DNA of 20,903 bases from CAWEHQ01 sp051001995 (lineage in GTDB: Bacteria; Actinomycetota; Thermoleophilia; Solirubrobacterales; Thermoleophilaceae), in NCBI GenBank assembly GCA_051001995.1, contig JBPCMT010000072.1, positions 1 through 20,903 on the forward strand, in the 5' to 3' direction. The notes under the pieces were generated by a model that saw nothing but the letters and a program-made list of their open reading frames with translations, was not told the origin of the DNA and made no database searches. The position numbers and the translations under genes are program-made. Positions 5,515-12,636 of this stretch are shown here, one piece after another (positions within the stretch are counted from its first letter, which is position 1; the number at the start of each line of letters is the position of its first letter).

Positions 5515-6567
5515 ATGACCCAGCCGCTCACGTCCGCGGTCGAGGCCGAGCAACCTCCGCTCGCGGTGGAGCTCGAGGTCGGCGGCCCGGCCCCGCTCGG
5601 CTGCCAGAAGGTCTTCGCGCGGGACCTCGCCGACGGCCAGGCGGTGGACGCGATCTTCGTGATCCGCGACCGCTCGCGGCGCCAGAAGCGAAACGGCGAC
5701 GACTTCGTGAAGCTACGGCTCGGCGATGTGACCGGTACGGTCGAGGGCGTCGTGTGGGATGGCGTCGAGGCGGCCTGGGAGGCCGCCGTCCCGGGCGTGG
5801 TCGTGAGGATCGGCGGTCGCTTCGAGGTCGATGAGCGCTACGGCGCCTGCGTCACGGTCCGGTCGGTGCGCCCGGCCGCAGAGGACGAGTACGACCCGCG
5901 CGACCTACTCGACGGCCCGCCGCTGCCGTACCGGCGGATGCTGGCCGACCTCCAGGAGCTGATCGGGACGACCCAGCACGAGCACCTGCGCGCGCTGCTC
6001 GAGCGCCTGCTCAGCGAGAGCTCCGAGATCGGCAGGCGCTGGCTCGACGCCCCCGCCGCCAAGTACTACCACCAGGCCTACCGCCACGGTCTGCTCGAGC
6101 ACTGCCTGTCGGTGGCGCAGGGAGTCAGCGCGATGGCCGCCACCTTCCCGGACATTGACCGCGACGTCGCGGTCGCCGGGGGGCTCCTTCACGACATCGG
6201 GAAGATCGAGGCCTACGAGCAGGACGGCGGCGCCATCGAGCTCACCGACGCCGGCAAGCTCCAGGGCGAGATCCCGCTCGGCTACTTCCTCGTGCGGCGC
6301 GAGATCGAGGCGATCCCGGGGTTCCCGCCCGACACCGCGCAGGCGCTGCTGCACATCGTCCTCTCCCACCACGGGCAGCTCGAGCACGGGAGCCCGGTCG
6401 TGCCCTGCACGCGCGAGGCCACGCTCGTGCACATGATCGACAACCTCGGCGGGCGCCTCGGTAGCTTCGACCGGCTGGAGAAGGGCCTCCAGGACGGCGA
6501 ACGCTGGTCGAGCTTCGACCGGGCCCTGTCGGGCTCCGCCTACTTCGGTTCGCGCACCGCCGCGTAG
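5515..6567 (+). CDS. yhaM: YhaM-like 3'-5' exoribonuclease (OB fold plus HD domain)
   Basis: The 350-residue protein has the two-domain layout of YhaM. An N-terminal nucleic-acid-binding OB fold (about 30-118: FVIRDRSRRQKRNGDDFVKL, then LGDVTGTVEGVVW) is followed by an HD phosphohydrolase domain (about 180-335). Predicted metal ligands are His191 (YRHGLLEHCL), His226-Asp227 (LLHDIGK), His285/His286 (LSHHG) and Asp309 (HMIDNLGG). YhaM degrades RNA, and single-stranded DNA in vitro, from the 3' end with Mn2+. The N-terminal 25 residues are disordered-looking and rich in Pro and Glu. Its last 28 bases overlap the 3' end of the convergent ABC ATPase gene, so the two transcripts are complementary at their ends. 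Confidence 0.85.
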   Translation: MTQPLTSAVEAEQPPLAVELEVGGPAPLGCQKVFARDLADGQAVDAIFVIRDRSRRQKRNGDDFVKLRLGDVTGTVEGVVWDGVEAAWEAAVPGVVVRIGGRFEVDERYGACVTVRSVRPAAEDEYDPRDLLDGPPLPYRRMLADLQELIGTTQHEHLRALLERLLSESSEIGRRWLDAPAAKYYHQAYRHGLLEHCLSVAQGVSAMAATFPDIDRDVAVAGGLLHDIGKIEAYEQDGGAIELTDAGKLQGEIPLGYFLVRREIEAIPGFPPDTAQALLHIVLSHHGQLEHGSPVVPCTREATLVHMIDNLGGRLGSFDRLEKGLQDGERWSSFDRALSGSAYFGSRTAA

Positions 6568-8156
6568 CCGGCGGCCACGAGCGCCCGGGTCGCCGGGTGC
6601 GACGGCTTCTCGACGAGCTCGCGCGCCGTCCCCTCCTCCACGAACGCTCCCGCGTCCATCACGGCGACCCGGTCCGCGACGCGTCCGACCAGCTCGAGGT
6701 CGTGTGAGATCAGCAGGTAGGCGAGCCCCAGCTCGCTCTGGAGGCGCGCGAGCAGGTCCATCACCTGCGCGCGAACCGGCGCGTCGAGCGCCGAGACCGG
6801 CTCGTCGAGGATCAGAAGGCGCGGCTCGAGCGCCAGCGCCCGCGCGATGCCGACCCGCTGGCGCTGTCCCCCGGAGAGCTCGTGTGGGAAGCGGTGCAGG
6901 TGCTCGCTGGACAGCTCGACGCGCTCGAGCAGCCCCGTCGCCCGCTCCCGGGCATCGGCGCGGCCGCCTCCGTTGCGCAGGAGCGGCGCGGCGACGATGC
7001 TCGCGACCCGCCGCCGCGGGTTCAGCGACGCGGCCGGGTCCTGGAACACGCCCTGGACCTCGCGCCGGAGCGGACGCAGTGCGCGCTCCGAGAGGCCGGT
7101 GAGCTCGCGGCCGTCGAGCCGGATCGAGCCCGAGCTCGGCTCCACGAGGCGGAGAATCGACCGGGCGAGCGTGGTCTTGCCCGAGCCGGAGGCGCCGACG
7201 AGACCGACGGTCTCGCCCGCGCGCACCTCGAGGCTGACCCGGTCGACCGCCCGGACCGGCTCGCCGCCACCGTTGCGGGCGAGGATCGATCGCCGGGGCC
7301 GAAAGCTCACCTCGAGCTCCGAGACCTCGAGCAGCGCCGGCTCGACGGCCCGCGCGCTCGACCCGCGCGCGGCGCTGGCGGCCGCGGGGGTCCGCAGCAG
7401 CGCGCGCGTGTGCTCCTCGCGCGGCCGCCTCAGAACCTCCTGGGCCGGCCCCTGCTCGACGATCCGCCCGGCGCGCATCACCGCGACGCGATCGGCGACG
7501 CTCGCGACCGCGCGCATGTCGTGCGTCGCCAACAGCAGCGCCATTCCGCGCTTGCGCCGCAGCTCCTCGAGGAGCGCGAGGACCTCAGCCTGGACGACCG
7601 CGTCGAGCGCCGCCGTGGGCTCGTCGGCCACGAGCACGCCGGGATCGCAGGAGATCGCCGCCGCGATCGCGACGCGCTGGCGCATGCCGCCGGAGAGCTG
7701 AAACGGGTAGCGCCGCGCAACCTCGGCGGCACGCGGAAGCCTCACCTCCTCGAGCAGGTCGACTACGCGCCGCTCGATCGCCGCGGGCGACAGGTCCTGG
7801 TGCGCCTCGATCTGCTCCGCCACCTGGCGCCCGACGCGCTGCACCGGATCGAGTGCGGTGGCGGGATCCTGGAAGACCATTGCGATCCGGCGCCCTCGGA
7901 CCGGTCGCAGCTCGGGCTCCGGCGCGCCGACGAGCTCCGCTCCGTCGAGGCGGATCGACCCCTCGACACGGGCGCCGGGCGGGGTCAACCCCAGAAGCGC
8001 GACGGCGGTCATCGACTTCCCGGCGCCGGACTCGCCCACGAGCGCGACCGCCTCGCCGCGCCGCAGCTCGAGCGAGAGGTCGTCGACGGCGCGGAGCGCT
8101 CCCACCGTCACGCTCAGGCGCTCGACGGCCAGCAGCGGCTCCTCCGCCGCGGTCAC
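6540..8156 (-). CDS. Fused double ATPase of a peptide/nickel-type ABC importer (DppD-DppF type)
   Basis: The 538-residue protein contains two complete ABC ATPase domains. The first (about 8-255) has Walker A GESGAGKS (41-48), signature LSGGM (154-158) and Walker B VLVADEP (174-180). The second (about 275-530) has Walker A GASGSGKT (321-328), LSGGQ (427-431), Walker B LLILDEP (447-453) and the switch His485. Both resemble the Opp/Dpp/Nik family; the linker is low-complexity (Ala, Arg, Ser). In many bacteria DppD and DppF are separate genes, but fused forms are common in actinobacteria and proteobacteria. GTG 8156 overlaps the TGA of the upstream permease (GTGA), so it is the third gene of a coupled operon. 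Its 3' end overlaps the convergent exoribonuclease gene by 28 bases. Confidence 0.92.
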   Translation of the reverse strand: MTAAEEPLLAVERLSVTVGALRAVDDLSLELRRGEAVALVGESGAGKSMTAVALLGLTPPGARVEGSIRLDGAELVGAPEPELRPVRGRRIAMVFQDPATALDPVQRVGRQVAEQIEAHQDLSPAAIERRVVDLLEEVRLPRAAEVARRYPFQLSGGMRQRVAIAAAISCDPGVLVADEPTAALDAVVQAEVLALLEELRRKRGMALLLATHDMRAVASVADRVAVMRAGRIVEQGPAQEVLRRPREEHTRALLRTPAAASAARGSSARAVEPALLEVSELEVSFRPRRSILARNGGGEPVRAVDRVSLEVRAGETVGLVGASGSGKTTLARSILRLVEPSSGSIRLDGRELTGLSERALRPLRREVQGVFQDPAASLNPRRRVASIVAAPLLRNGGGRADARERATGLLERVELSSEHLHRFPHELSGGQRQRVGIARALALEPRLLILDEPVSALDAPVRAQVMDLLARLQSELGLAYLLISHDLELVGRVADRVAVMDAGAFVEEGTARELVEKPSHPATRALVAAGYAAVREPK

Positions 8157-9100
8157 CGCTCCGCCACCCGCGGGTCGAGTGCCGCCTGGACGATGTCGGC
8201 GATGGCGTTCAGCACCACGATGAAGAACGCGGCGAACAGCGTGACGCCCAGCACGACCGGGACGTCGAGCGAGTCGATCCCCGACGCCGCGTACTGGCCG
8301 ACGCCGTCTAGGTCGAAGACCGACTCGACGAGGATCGCCCCGCCGCCCACCACGGCCGCGAAGTCGAGTCCCCACAGCGAGACCAGCGGGAGGATCGAGT
8401 TGCGCAGCACGTGTCGGGTCAGCACGCGGCGCTCGGTGATCCCCTTCGCGCGCGCCGCGCGGACGTAGTCCTCGCCGAGCGCGTCGAGCACGTTCGCCCG
8501 CATGATCCGCGAGTAGAGCGCCCCGAGGCCGAGCGCCAGGACGGCCCAGGGCAGGAGCAGATGGTGCACCCAGCCGAGCGGGTCCTCGGCGAACGCGACG
8601 TAGCCGCCGTTGGGAAACAGACCGAGGCGGAAGCCGAGGTAGTGGCTCGCGAGCGCGGCGAGCCAGAAGACCGGGACCGACACCGCGACCAGCGCGAGCA
8701 CCGTGACCGCGCGGTCGGCGCGCCCGCCGGCCCGCAGGGCACCGTACATCCCGACCGCGACGCCGCCGACCATCCAGAGCACGGCGGCCCCGACCGCGAG
8801 CGCCAGCGTCCGCGGCGCCCGCGCGACGATCTCGTCCACCACGTTGTCGCGCGTGAAGTAGGAGACGAGGTCGGCGGTGAACAGCTTCTCCATCGTCTCG
8901 CCGTACTGGGCGAGGATCCCCCGGTCAAAGCCCCAGTCCTCACGGATCGCCTCGATCTGGGCGTCCGTCGCGGCGCGTCCGGCCATCCGCACCGCCGGGT
9001 CGCCGTTGGGGATCACGTTGAAGATCAGAAACGTGAGGAAGGAGACCGCGATCAGCACGAGCGCCATCGAGGCGAGCCGCCGGGCCGCGAACCGGGTCAC
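8153..9100 (-). CDS. Peptide/nickel-type ABC transporter permease, DppB/OppB type
   Basis: This 315-residue inner-membrane permease has the DppB arrangement. An N-terminal transmembrane helix (about 12-30, SMALVLIAVSFLTFLIF) is followed by an external segment (IPNGDPAVRMAG to about residue 95), then five more hydrophobic segments. The cytoplasmic EAA loop that contacts the ATPase is at 210-235 (EDYVRAARAKGITERRVLTR, ending near VLRNS). The GTG at 9100 is the first codon of the domain and overlaps the stop of the upstream permease by 4 bases (GTGA). Substrate cannot be read from the permease alone; peptides, nickel and sugars are all known for this family. Confidence 0.92.
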   Translation of the reverse strand: MTRFAARRLASMALVLIAVSFLTFLIFNVIPNGDPAVRMAGRAATDAQIEAIREDWGFDRGILAQYGETMEKLFTADLVSYFTRDNVVDEIVARAPRTLALAVGAAVLWMVGGVAVGMYGALRAGGRADRAVTVLALVAVSVPVFWLAALASHYLGFRLGLFPNGGYVAFAEDPLGWVHHLLLPWAVLALGLGALYSRIMRANVLDALGEDYVRAARAKGITERRVLTRHVLRNSILPLVSLWGLDFAAVVGGGAILVESVFDLDGVGQYAASGIDSLDVPVVLGVTLFAAFFIVVLNAIADIVQAALDPRVAER

Positions 9101-10131
9101 GACGGCCGGCCCTCGGGCGTCCGGCTGCCGGCGGTCGGTGCCGGCGCTGCCGGCCCCGCGCTGCCGGCCCCGCGCTCGAGCCCCACGGGGGCGCGCGGGT
9201 CGAGCGCGTCCCTCACCGCGTCGCCGAGCGCGTTGACCGCGAGCACCGTCGCCACGATCGCGATCCCCGGGGCGAGCGCGAGATGGGGCGCGCTCGTGAG
9301 CAGGTCCACGCCGTCGCGAATCATCGTGCCCCACGAGGGCGTCGGGGGCTGGACGCCGGCGCCGAGGAACGACAGCGCCGCCTCGAGCAGGATCGCGTTG
9401 GCCACGAGCAGCGCCACGAACACCGCGATCGTCGAGGCGAGGTTCGGCAGCAGCTCGCCGAGCATGATCCGCGCCGGCGACGCCCCGGACACGCGTGCGG
9501 CGTCCACGAACTCGCGCTCGCGAAGCGATCGGGCCTGCGCCCTGATCGGGCGCGCCACGTAGGGGACGAAGACGACGCCGATCACAAGCATCGGGATCAG
9601 CAGCGAGCCGCCGTCGATCACCAGCGGGCCGACCTGGAGCCCGCCCAGCGCGAGCGCCACGCCGAGCGCCACGCCGAGGATCACGACCGGGAACGACCAC
9701 AGCACGTCGAGCGCGGCGCTGATTGCAGCGTCCACGAATCCGCGCGCGTAGCCGGCGACCAGCCCGGCGGCGACCGCGAGGACGAGGCAGAGCGCGGAGG
9801 CCGCGAGCGCGATCAGGAGCGAGTTGCGCCCCCCGTAGAGGAGGCGGACCATGACGTCGCGCCCGTTCGCGTCGGCGCCGAGGAAGTAGCGTCCCTGCCA
9901 GGTCGGCCCGATTGGCACGCCGTCGAGCGAGACGACGTCGCGCTCCTCCCCGTCCACCGTGACCGTGTCGGTCAGGTGGTTGGTGTCCGGCCCGGTCTCC
10001 GCCACGTGGTCCGCCCACAGCGGCGCCGCGAGGCAGGCGGCGACGATCAGCGCGAGCGCTATCGCCGCGGCGAGAGCGGCGCGTGAGCGGAGGAGCCGCC
10101 GGAGCGCCCCTGGGCGAGCTGTCCGTCGCAC
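9097..10131 (-). CDS. Peptide/nickel-type ABC transporter permease, DppC/OppC type
   Basis: This 344-residue permease is the first gene of the operon. It has a basic N terminus, a first transmembrane helix (about 18-38), an external domain with the family motif YFLGADANGRDVMVRLLYGG (82-101), and further helices. The EAA loop lies at 207-230 (EFVDAARVSGASPARIML). The C-terminal tail (about 313-344) is low-complexity, rich in Ala, Gly and Pro. GTG 10131 is chosen because residues upstream in the same frame do not look like permease sequence. The preceding AACGAT, 9 bases from GTG, is only a weak match to the local box, so the promoter is uncertain. In the usual order OppB precedes OppC; here C comes first. 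Confidence 0.88.
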   Translation of the reverse strand: MRRTARPGALRRLLRSRAALAAAIALALIVAACLAAPLWADHVAETGPDTNHLTDTVTVDGEERDVVSLDGVPIGPTWQGRYFLGADANGRDVMVRLLYGGRNSLLIALAASALCLVLAVAAGLVAGYARGFVDAAISAALDVLWSFPVVILGVALGVALALGGLQVGPLVIDGGSLLIPMLVIGVVFVPYVARPIRAQARSLREREFVDAARVSGASPARIMLGELLPNLASTIAVFVALLVANAILLEAALSFLGAGVQPPTPSWGTMIRDGVDLLTSAPHLALAPGIAIVATVLAVNALGDAVRDALDPRAPVGLERGAGSAGPAAPAPTAGSRTPEGRPS

Positions 10132-10173
10132 AGGTGAAGGATCGTTCCATCGTCGGCGGAACGCTCGCCAACC

Positions 10174-10198
10174 TTCGCAATTAGCGAACTTGCGCAAG
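10174..10198 (+). promoter_or_regulatory. Two adjacent palindromes in the dppC-pafBC divergent region
   Basis: TTCGCAATTAGCGAA (10174-10188) is a perfect inverted repeat with 5-base arms, followed at once by the perfect 10-base palindrome CTTGCGCAAG (10189-10198). They lie in the 124-base gap between the divergent permease operon and the PafBC gene. They could be operators for either side; the regulator is unknown. Confidence 0.4.
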
Positions 10199-10241
10199 GG
10201 GGGTCCGGGCGCCGGGGCGGAGCACGCCGCTGCGCGGCCCA

Positions 10242-10247
10242 TATCCT
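10242..10247 (+). promoter_or_regulatory. -10 box (TATCCT) of pafBC
   Basis: TATCCT ends 8 bases before GTG 10256. The start codon is not preceded by a Shine-Dalgarno, suggesting a leaderless transcript. Confidence 0.55.
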
Positions 10248-10255
10248 GGGCCGCC

Positions 10256-12316
10256 GTGGCCAAGGACACCGAGAAGCTGATCCGCCAGCTGTCGCTGATC
10301 TCGTTTTTGATGGCCGAGCGGCGGCCGGTCACCGCGCTCGAGATCAAGCAGGAGGTCGAGGGCTACTCGACGATGAACGAAGACGCCTTCGCGCGCCGCT
10401 TCTACGCCGACCGGGCCGAGCTCGAGTCGCTCGGGATCGAGCTGAAGGTGGACAAGCCGGCCGAGGGCTACTACGAGGCGGAGAACTACTCGCTGCCGCC
10501 GGAGAACTTCTACCTGCCGGCGATCGAGTTCTCGGACTCCGAGCTCGGGGCGCTGCGCACGGCGCTCTCGCTGCTCGGCGGCGAGTTCGCCTACTCGGAG
10601 CCGCTGCGGCTGGCGCTCCAGCAGCTCTCCTGGGGCAAGCCCTCCCCGCTCCAGAGCCCCGAGCACGGCACCGTGGCGCTCGGCGTGACCGCCGGCGCCG
10701 GCGGGCGCGAGCTCTCCCAGCGGCTGTCGAAGGTCGAGACCGCGATCTTTCGGCGCAAGACGATCCTGTTCGACTACTACACGATCGGCCGCGACGACGA
10801 GGAGAGCCGCCGCGTCGATCCCTATCACCTGCTCTTCCGCGGTGGGCAGTTCTACCTCGTCGGGTACGCGCACGAGCGAAAGGACGTGCGGGTGTTCCGG
10901 CTGTCACGCATCCGCGGGAAGGTCGGCTACGCGTCGAAGGCCGAGCACGACTTCACGCGGCGCGCCGAGGGGTTCGACGCGCGCGTGTACGCCACGCGCA
11001 CGGACTGGCAGCTGGGCGAGACGACGGAGGTGGCGCGGGTCTGGGTCTCGGACCGGATCGACTGGCTCGTCGAGCGCCACTTCGGCCACGCCGGAGAGAT
11101 CCGCCCGGCCGCCGAGGTCGAGGGCGCGCCGGCCGAAGGGATCGTCTTCGAGACGCCCTACGCGGACTCGCGCCAGGTCATAGCCTGGGTGCTCGGCCTC
11201 GGCGAGCGCGCGCGTGTCCTCGGCCCCGAGGAGCTCGTCAGGGAGGCGGACGAGCGGATCGAGCGCGTGATCGAGCGTCACAGCGGCGAGATCGATCTCG
11301 CCCCCGCGCGTCCGGTCCGCGCGGAGCCGGCGCAGGAGGCCGACTCGGACGGTCGCGGCGAGACCGTGATCCGCCCGGAGCGCTTCGCCCGCCTCGTGAC
11401 GCTCGCGGGAATCCTGATCGAGGCCGCGCGCGAGGGCGACAAGCTCGACGTGCGTGAGCTGTGCGACACCCTCCAGATCTCCGAGGAGGAGCTGCGCGAG
11501 GACATCGACCTGCTCAACGTCGTCAACTTCGGCGGCGGCAGCTACGTGCTCTACGCCGAGGTGCACGGTGACGTCATCGAGGTCGACCCGGAGCCCTACG
11601 GCGACAACTTCGCCAAGCCCGCGCGCCTGCTGCCGCTCGAGGCGAAGGCGCTCGTGGCGGCGATCGACCTGCTCGGCGACCACGTGCCCGCGGGGTCGCT
11701 CGCGTCGGCGCGCGAGAAGATCGTGACGGCGCTCGGGGCCGACCCGGCCGGCGAGGGGCTCCAGATAACGACGGCGAAGGGCGACGACTCGGGCGTGGCC
11801 CGCATGGTGAGCCGCGCGATCGAGGAGGGCCGGCTGCTCGAGATCGACTACTACAAGGAGAACGAGGACGAGTTCACGACGCGTCGGATCGAGCCCTACC
11901 AGCTGCTGAACGGCCAGGAGGGCTGGTACGTCCATTGCTTCGACCCCGAGCGCGCCGCCACGCGCAGCTTCCGGCTCGACCGGATCCGCTCGGCGACCGT
12001 CACCGACGAGGAGTTCGAGCCGCGACCGGACATCCAGCCCGACGTGCAGGGGTGGCCGCGGACCGGCGAGGTGCCGGCCTCGCGCGTGGCACGCGTATGG
12101 GTGTCACCCGAACGCGCCCGCTGGGCGCGCGAGGACAGGCGGGCGACCGAGGAGCTCGAGGACGGCGCCGTAGTCGTGGAGCTCCACTACGCGGGCAACG
12201 ACTGGCTCGTGGGCGAGATCCTCAAGGAGGCCGGCGACGCCGTGGTGCTGGAGCCGGAGGATGCTCGCGCCGCTGTGCTCGAGACCGCCGAGGCGCTGGC
12301 GGGCGCGCGGCGCTAG
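10256..12316 (+). CDS. pafBC: Fused PafB-PafC transcriptional regulator (two HTH-WYL modules)
   Basis: The 686-residue protein contains two copies of the HTH plus WYL-domain module. Module 1 has an N-terminal winged helix (about 4-60: LIRQLSLISFLMAERRPVTA), a WYL domain (about 160-225: LFDYYTIGRDDEESRRVDPY, then GGQFYLVGYAHE) and a C-terminal WCX extension to about 343. A charged linker (345-370) leads to module 2: HTH (about 374-425), WYL (about 510-580: IDYYKENEDEF, RRIEPYQLL, GWYVHCFDPE) and its own extension. In mycobacteria PafB and PafC are separate proteins that together activate DNA-damage genes independently of LexA; natural fusions are known in other actinobacteria. No proteasome or pafA gene is in view. 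GTG 10256 is supported by the upstream box; reading further upstream enters the divergent operon. Confidence 0.88.
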   Translation: MAKDTEKLIRQLSLISFLMAERRPVTALEIKQEVEGYSTMNEDAFARRFYADRAELESLGIELKVDKPAEGYYEAENYSLPPENFYLPAIEFSDSELGALRTALSLLGGEFAYSEPLRLALQQLSWGKPSPLQSPEHGTVALGVTAGAGGRELSQRLSKVETAIFRRKTILFDYYTIGRDDEESRRVDPYHLLFRGGQFYLVGYAHERKDVRVFRLSRIRGKVGYASKAEHDFTRRAEGFDARVYATRTDWQLGETTEVARVWVSDRIDWLVERHFGHAGEIRPAAEVEGAPAEGIVFETPYADSRQVIAWVLGLGERARVLGPEELVREADERIERVIERHSGEIDLAPARPVRAEPAQEADSDGRGETVIRPERFARLVTLAGILIEAAREGDKLDVRELCDTLQISEEELREDIDLLNVVNFGGGSYVLYAEVHGDVIEVDPEPYGDNFAKPARLLPLEAKALVAAIDLLGDHVPAGSLASAREKIVTALGADPAGEGLQITTAKGDDSGVARMVSRAIEEGRLLEIDYYKENEDEFTTRRIEPYQLLNGQEGWYVHCFDPERAATRSFRLDRIRSATVTDEEFEPRPDIQPDVQGWPRTGEVPASRVARVWVSPERARWAREDRRATEELEDGAVVVELHYAGNDWLVGEILKEAGDAVVLEPEDARAAVLETAEALAGARR

Positions 12317-12636
12317 GCGGGCTCGGAGCGCCGACAGGCTCGGGGCGGCGTCGCGCTCGCGGGCGGCCGGACTGTGATGCATGCGTCCTTTGGGAGATGG
12401 TCTCGAAAGAAGTCTTTCCAAAGGACCACTTCGCGAAGGGATGACCGCGGCGCGCCCGTGAAACGGCGCGGGGCCGGAGCAGCGCGCGGGACGGAGAGGC
12501 ACTGGGGCGGCAGCGTGGGTAACGGCGGCCGTCGCGCCTACCGCGAGCCGGCGCGTCGGAGAGCCGAGCGGTCCTAGGACGCAGTGGGCGACGCGTGAGA
12601 GCACGCGAGCGATCGAGGACGACGGGCGCGCGACGG
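12317..12636. other. Intergenic region between convergent pafBC and the nuclease-like gene
   Basis: This 320-base gap separates two genes that end toward each other, so termination in both directions is expected here. Short frames exist but none resembles a protein family. The notable content is the relatively AT-rich structured block at about 12370-12440; the rest is very GC-rich and featureless. Confidence 0.5.
12385..12438 (+). repeat. Compact nested inverted repeats plus palindrome (structured element)
   Basis: GTCCTTTGG (12385-12393) pairs perfectly with CCAAAGGAC (12418-12426). Of the 24 bases enclosed, 23 are taken up by two smaller hairpins: GAGA-TGG-TCTC (12394-12404) and AAAG-AAGT-CTTT (12406-12417). 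The whole could fold as a tight three-way junction in DNA or RNA. Two bases further on is the perfect palindrome CTTCGCGAAG (12429-12438). The block is near 50% GC by eye, against over 70% around it. It lacks a T-tract. It could be a bidirectional terminator, a small RNA or a protein-binding site. Confidence 0.55.

Noticed and set aside
6882..9562. Plus-strand frames of 528 and 383 codons opposite the ABC transporter operon.
   Set aside because: They mirror the minus-strand ATPase and permease genes, which have full motif sets.
9959..10255. N-terminal extension of the pafBC frame upstream of GTG 10256.
   Set aside because: The extra residues lie opposite the start of the divergent permease gene, lack HTH-like sequence, and the TATCCT box marks the start at 10256.
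12397..12444. A 15-residue open frame (MVSKEVFPKDHFAKG) inside the structured element.
   Set aside because: It reads like natural peptide sequence, but the Shine-Dalgarno-like GGGAG directly abuts the ATG, there is no TANNNT box, and the inverted repeats explain why both strands give similar residues. Not enough to call a gene.
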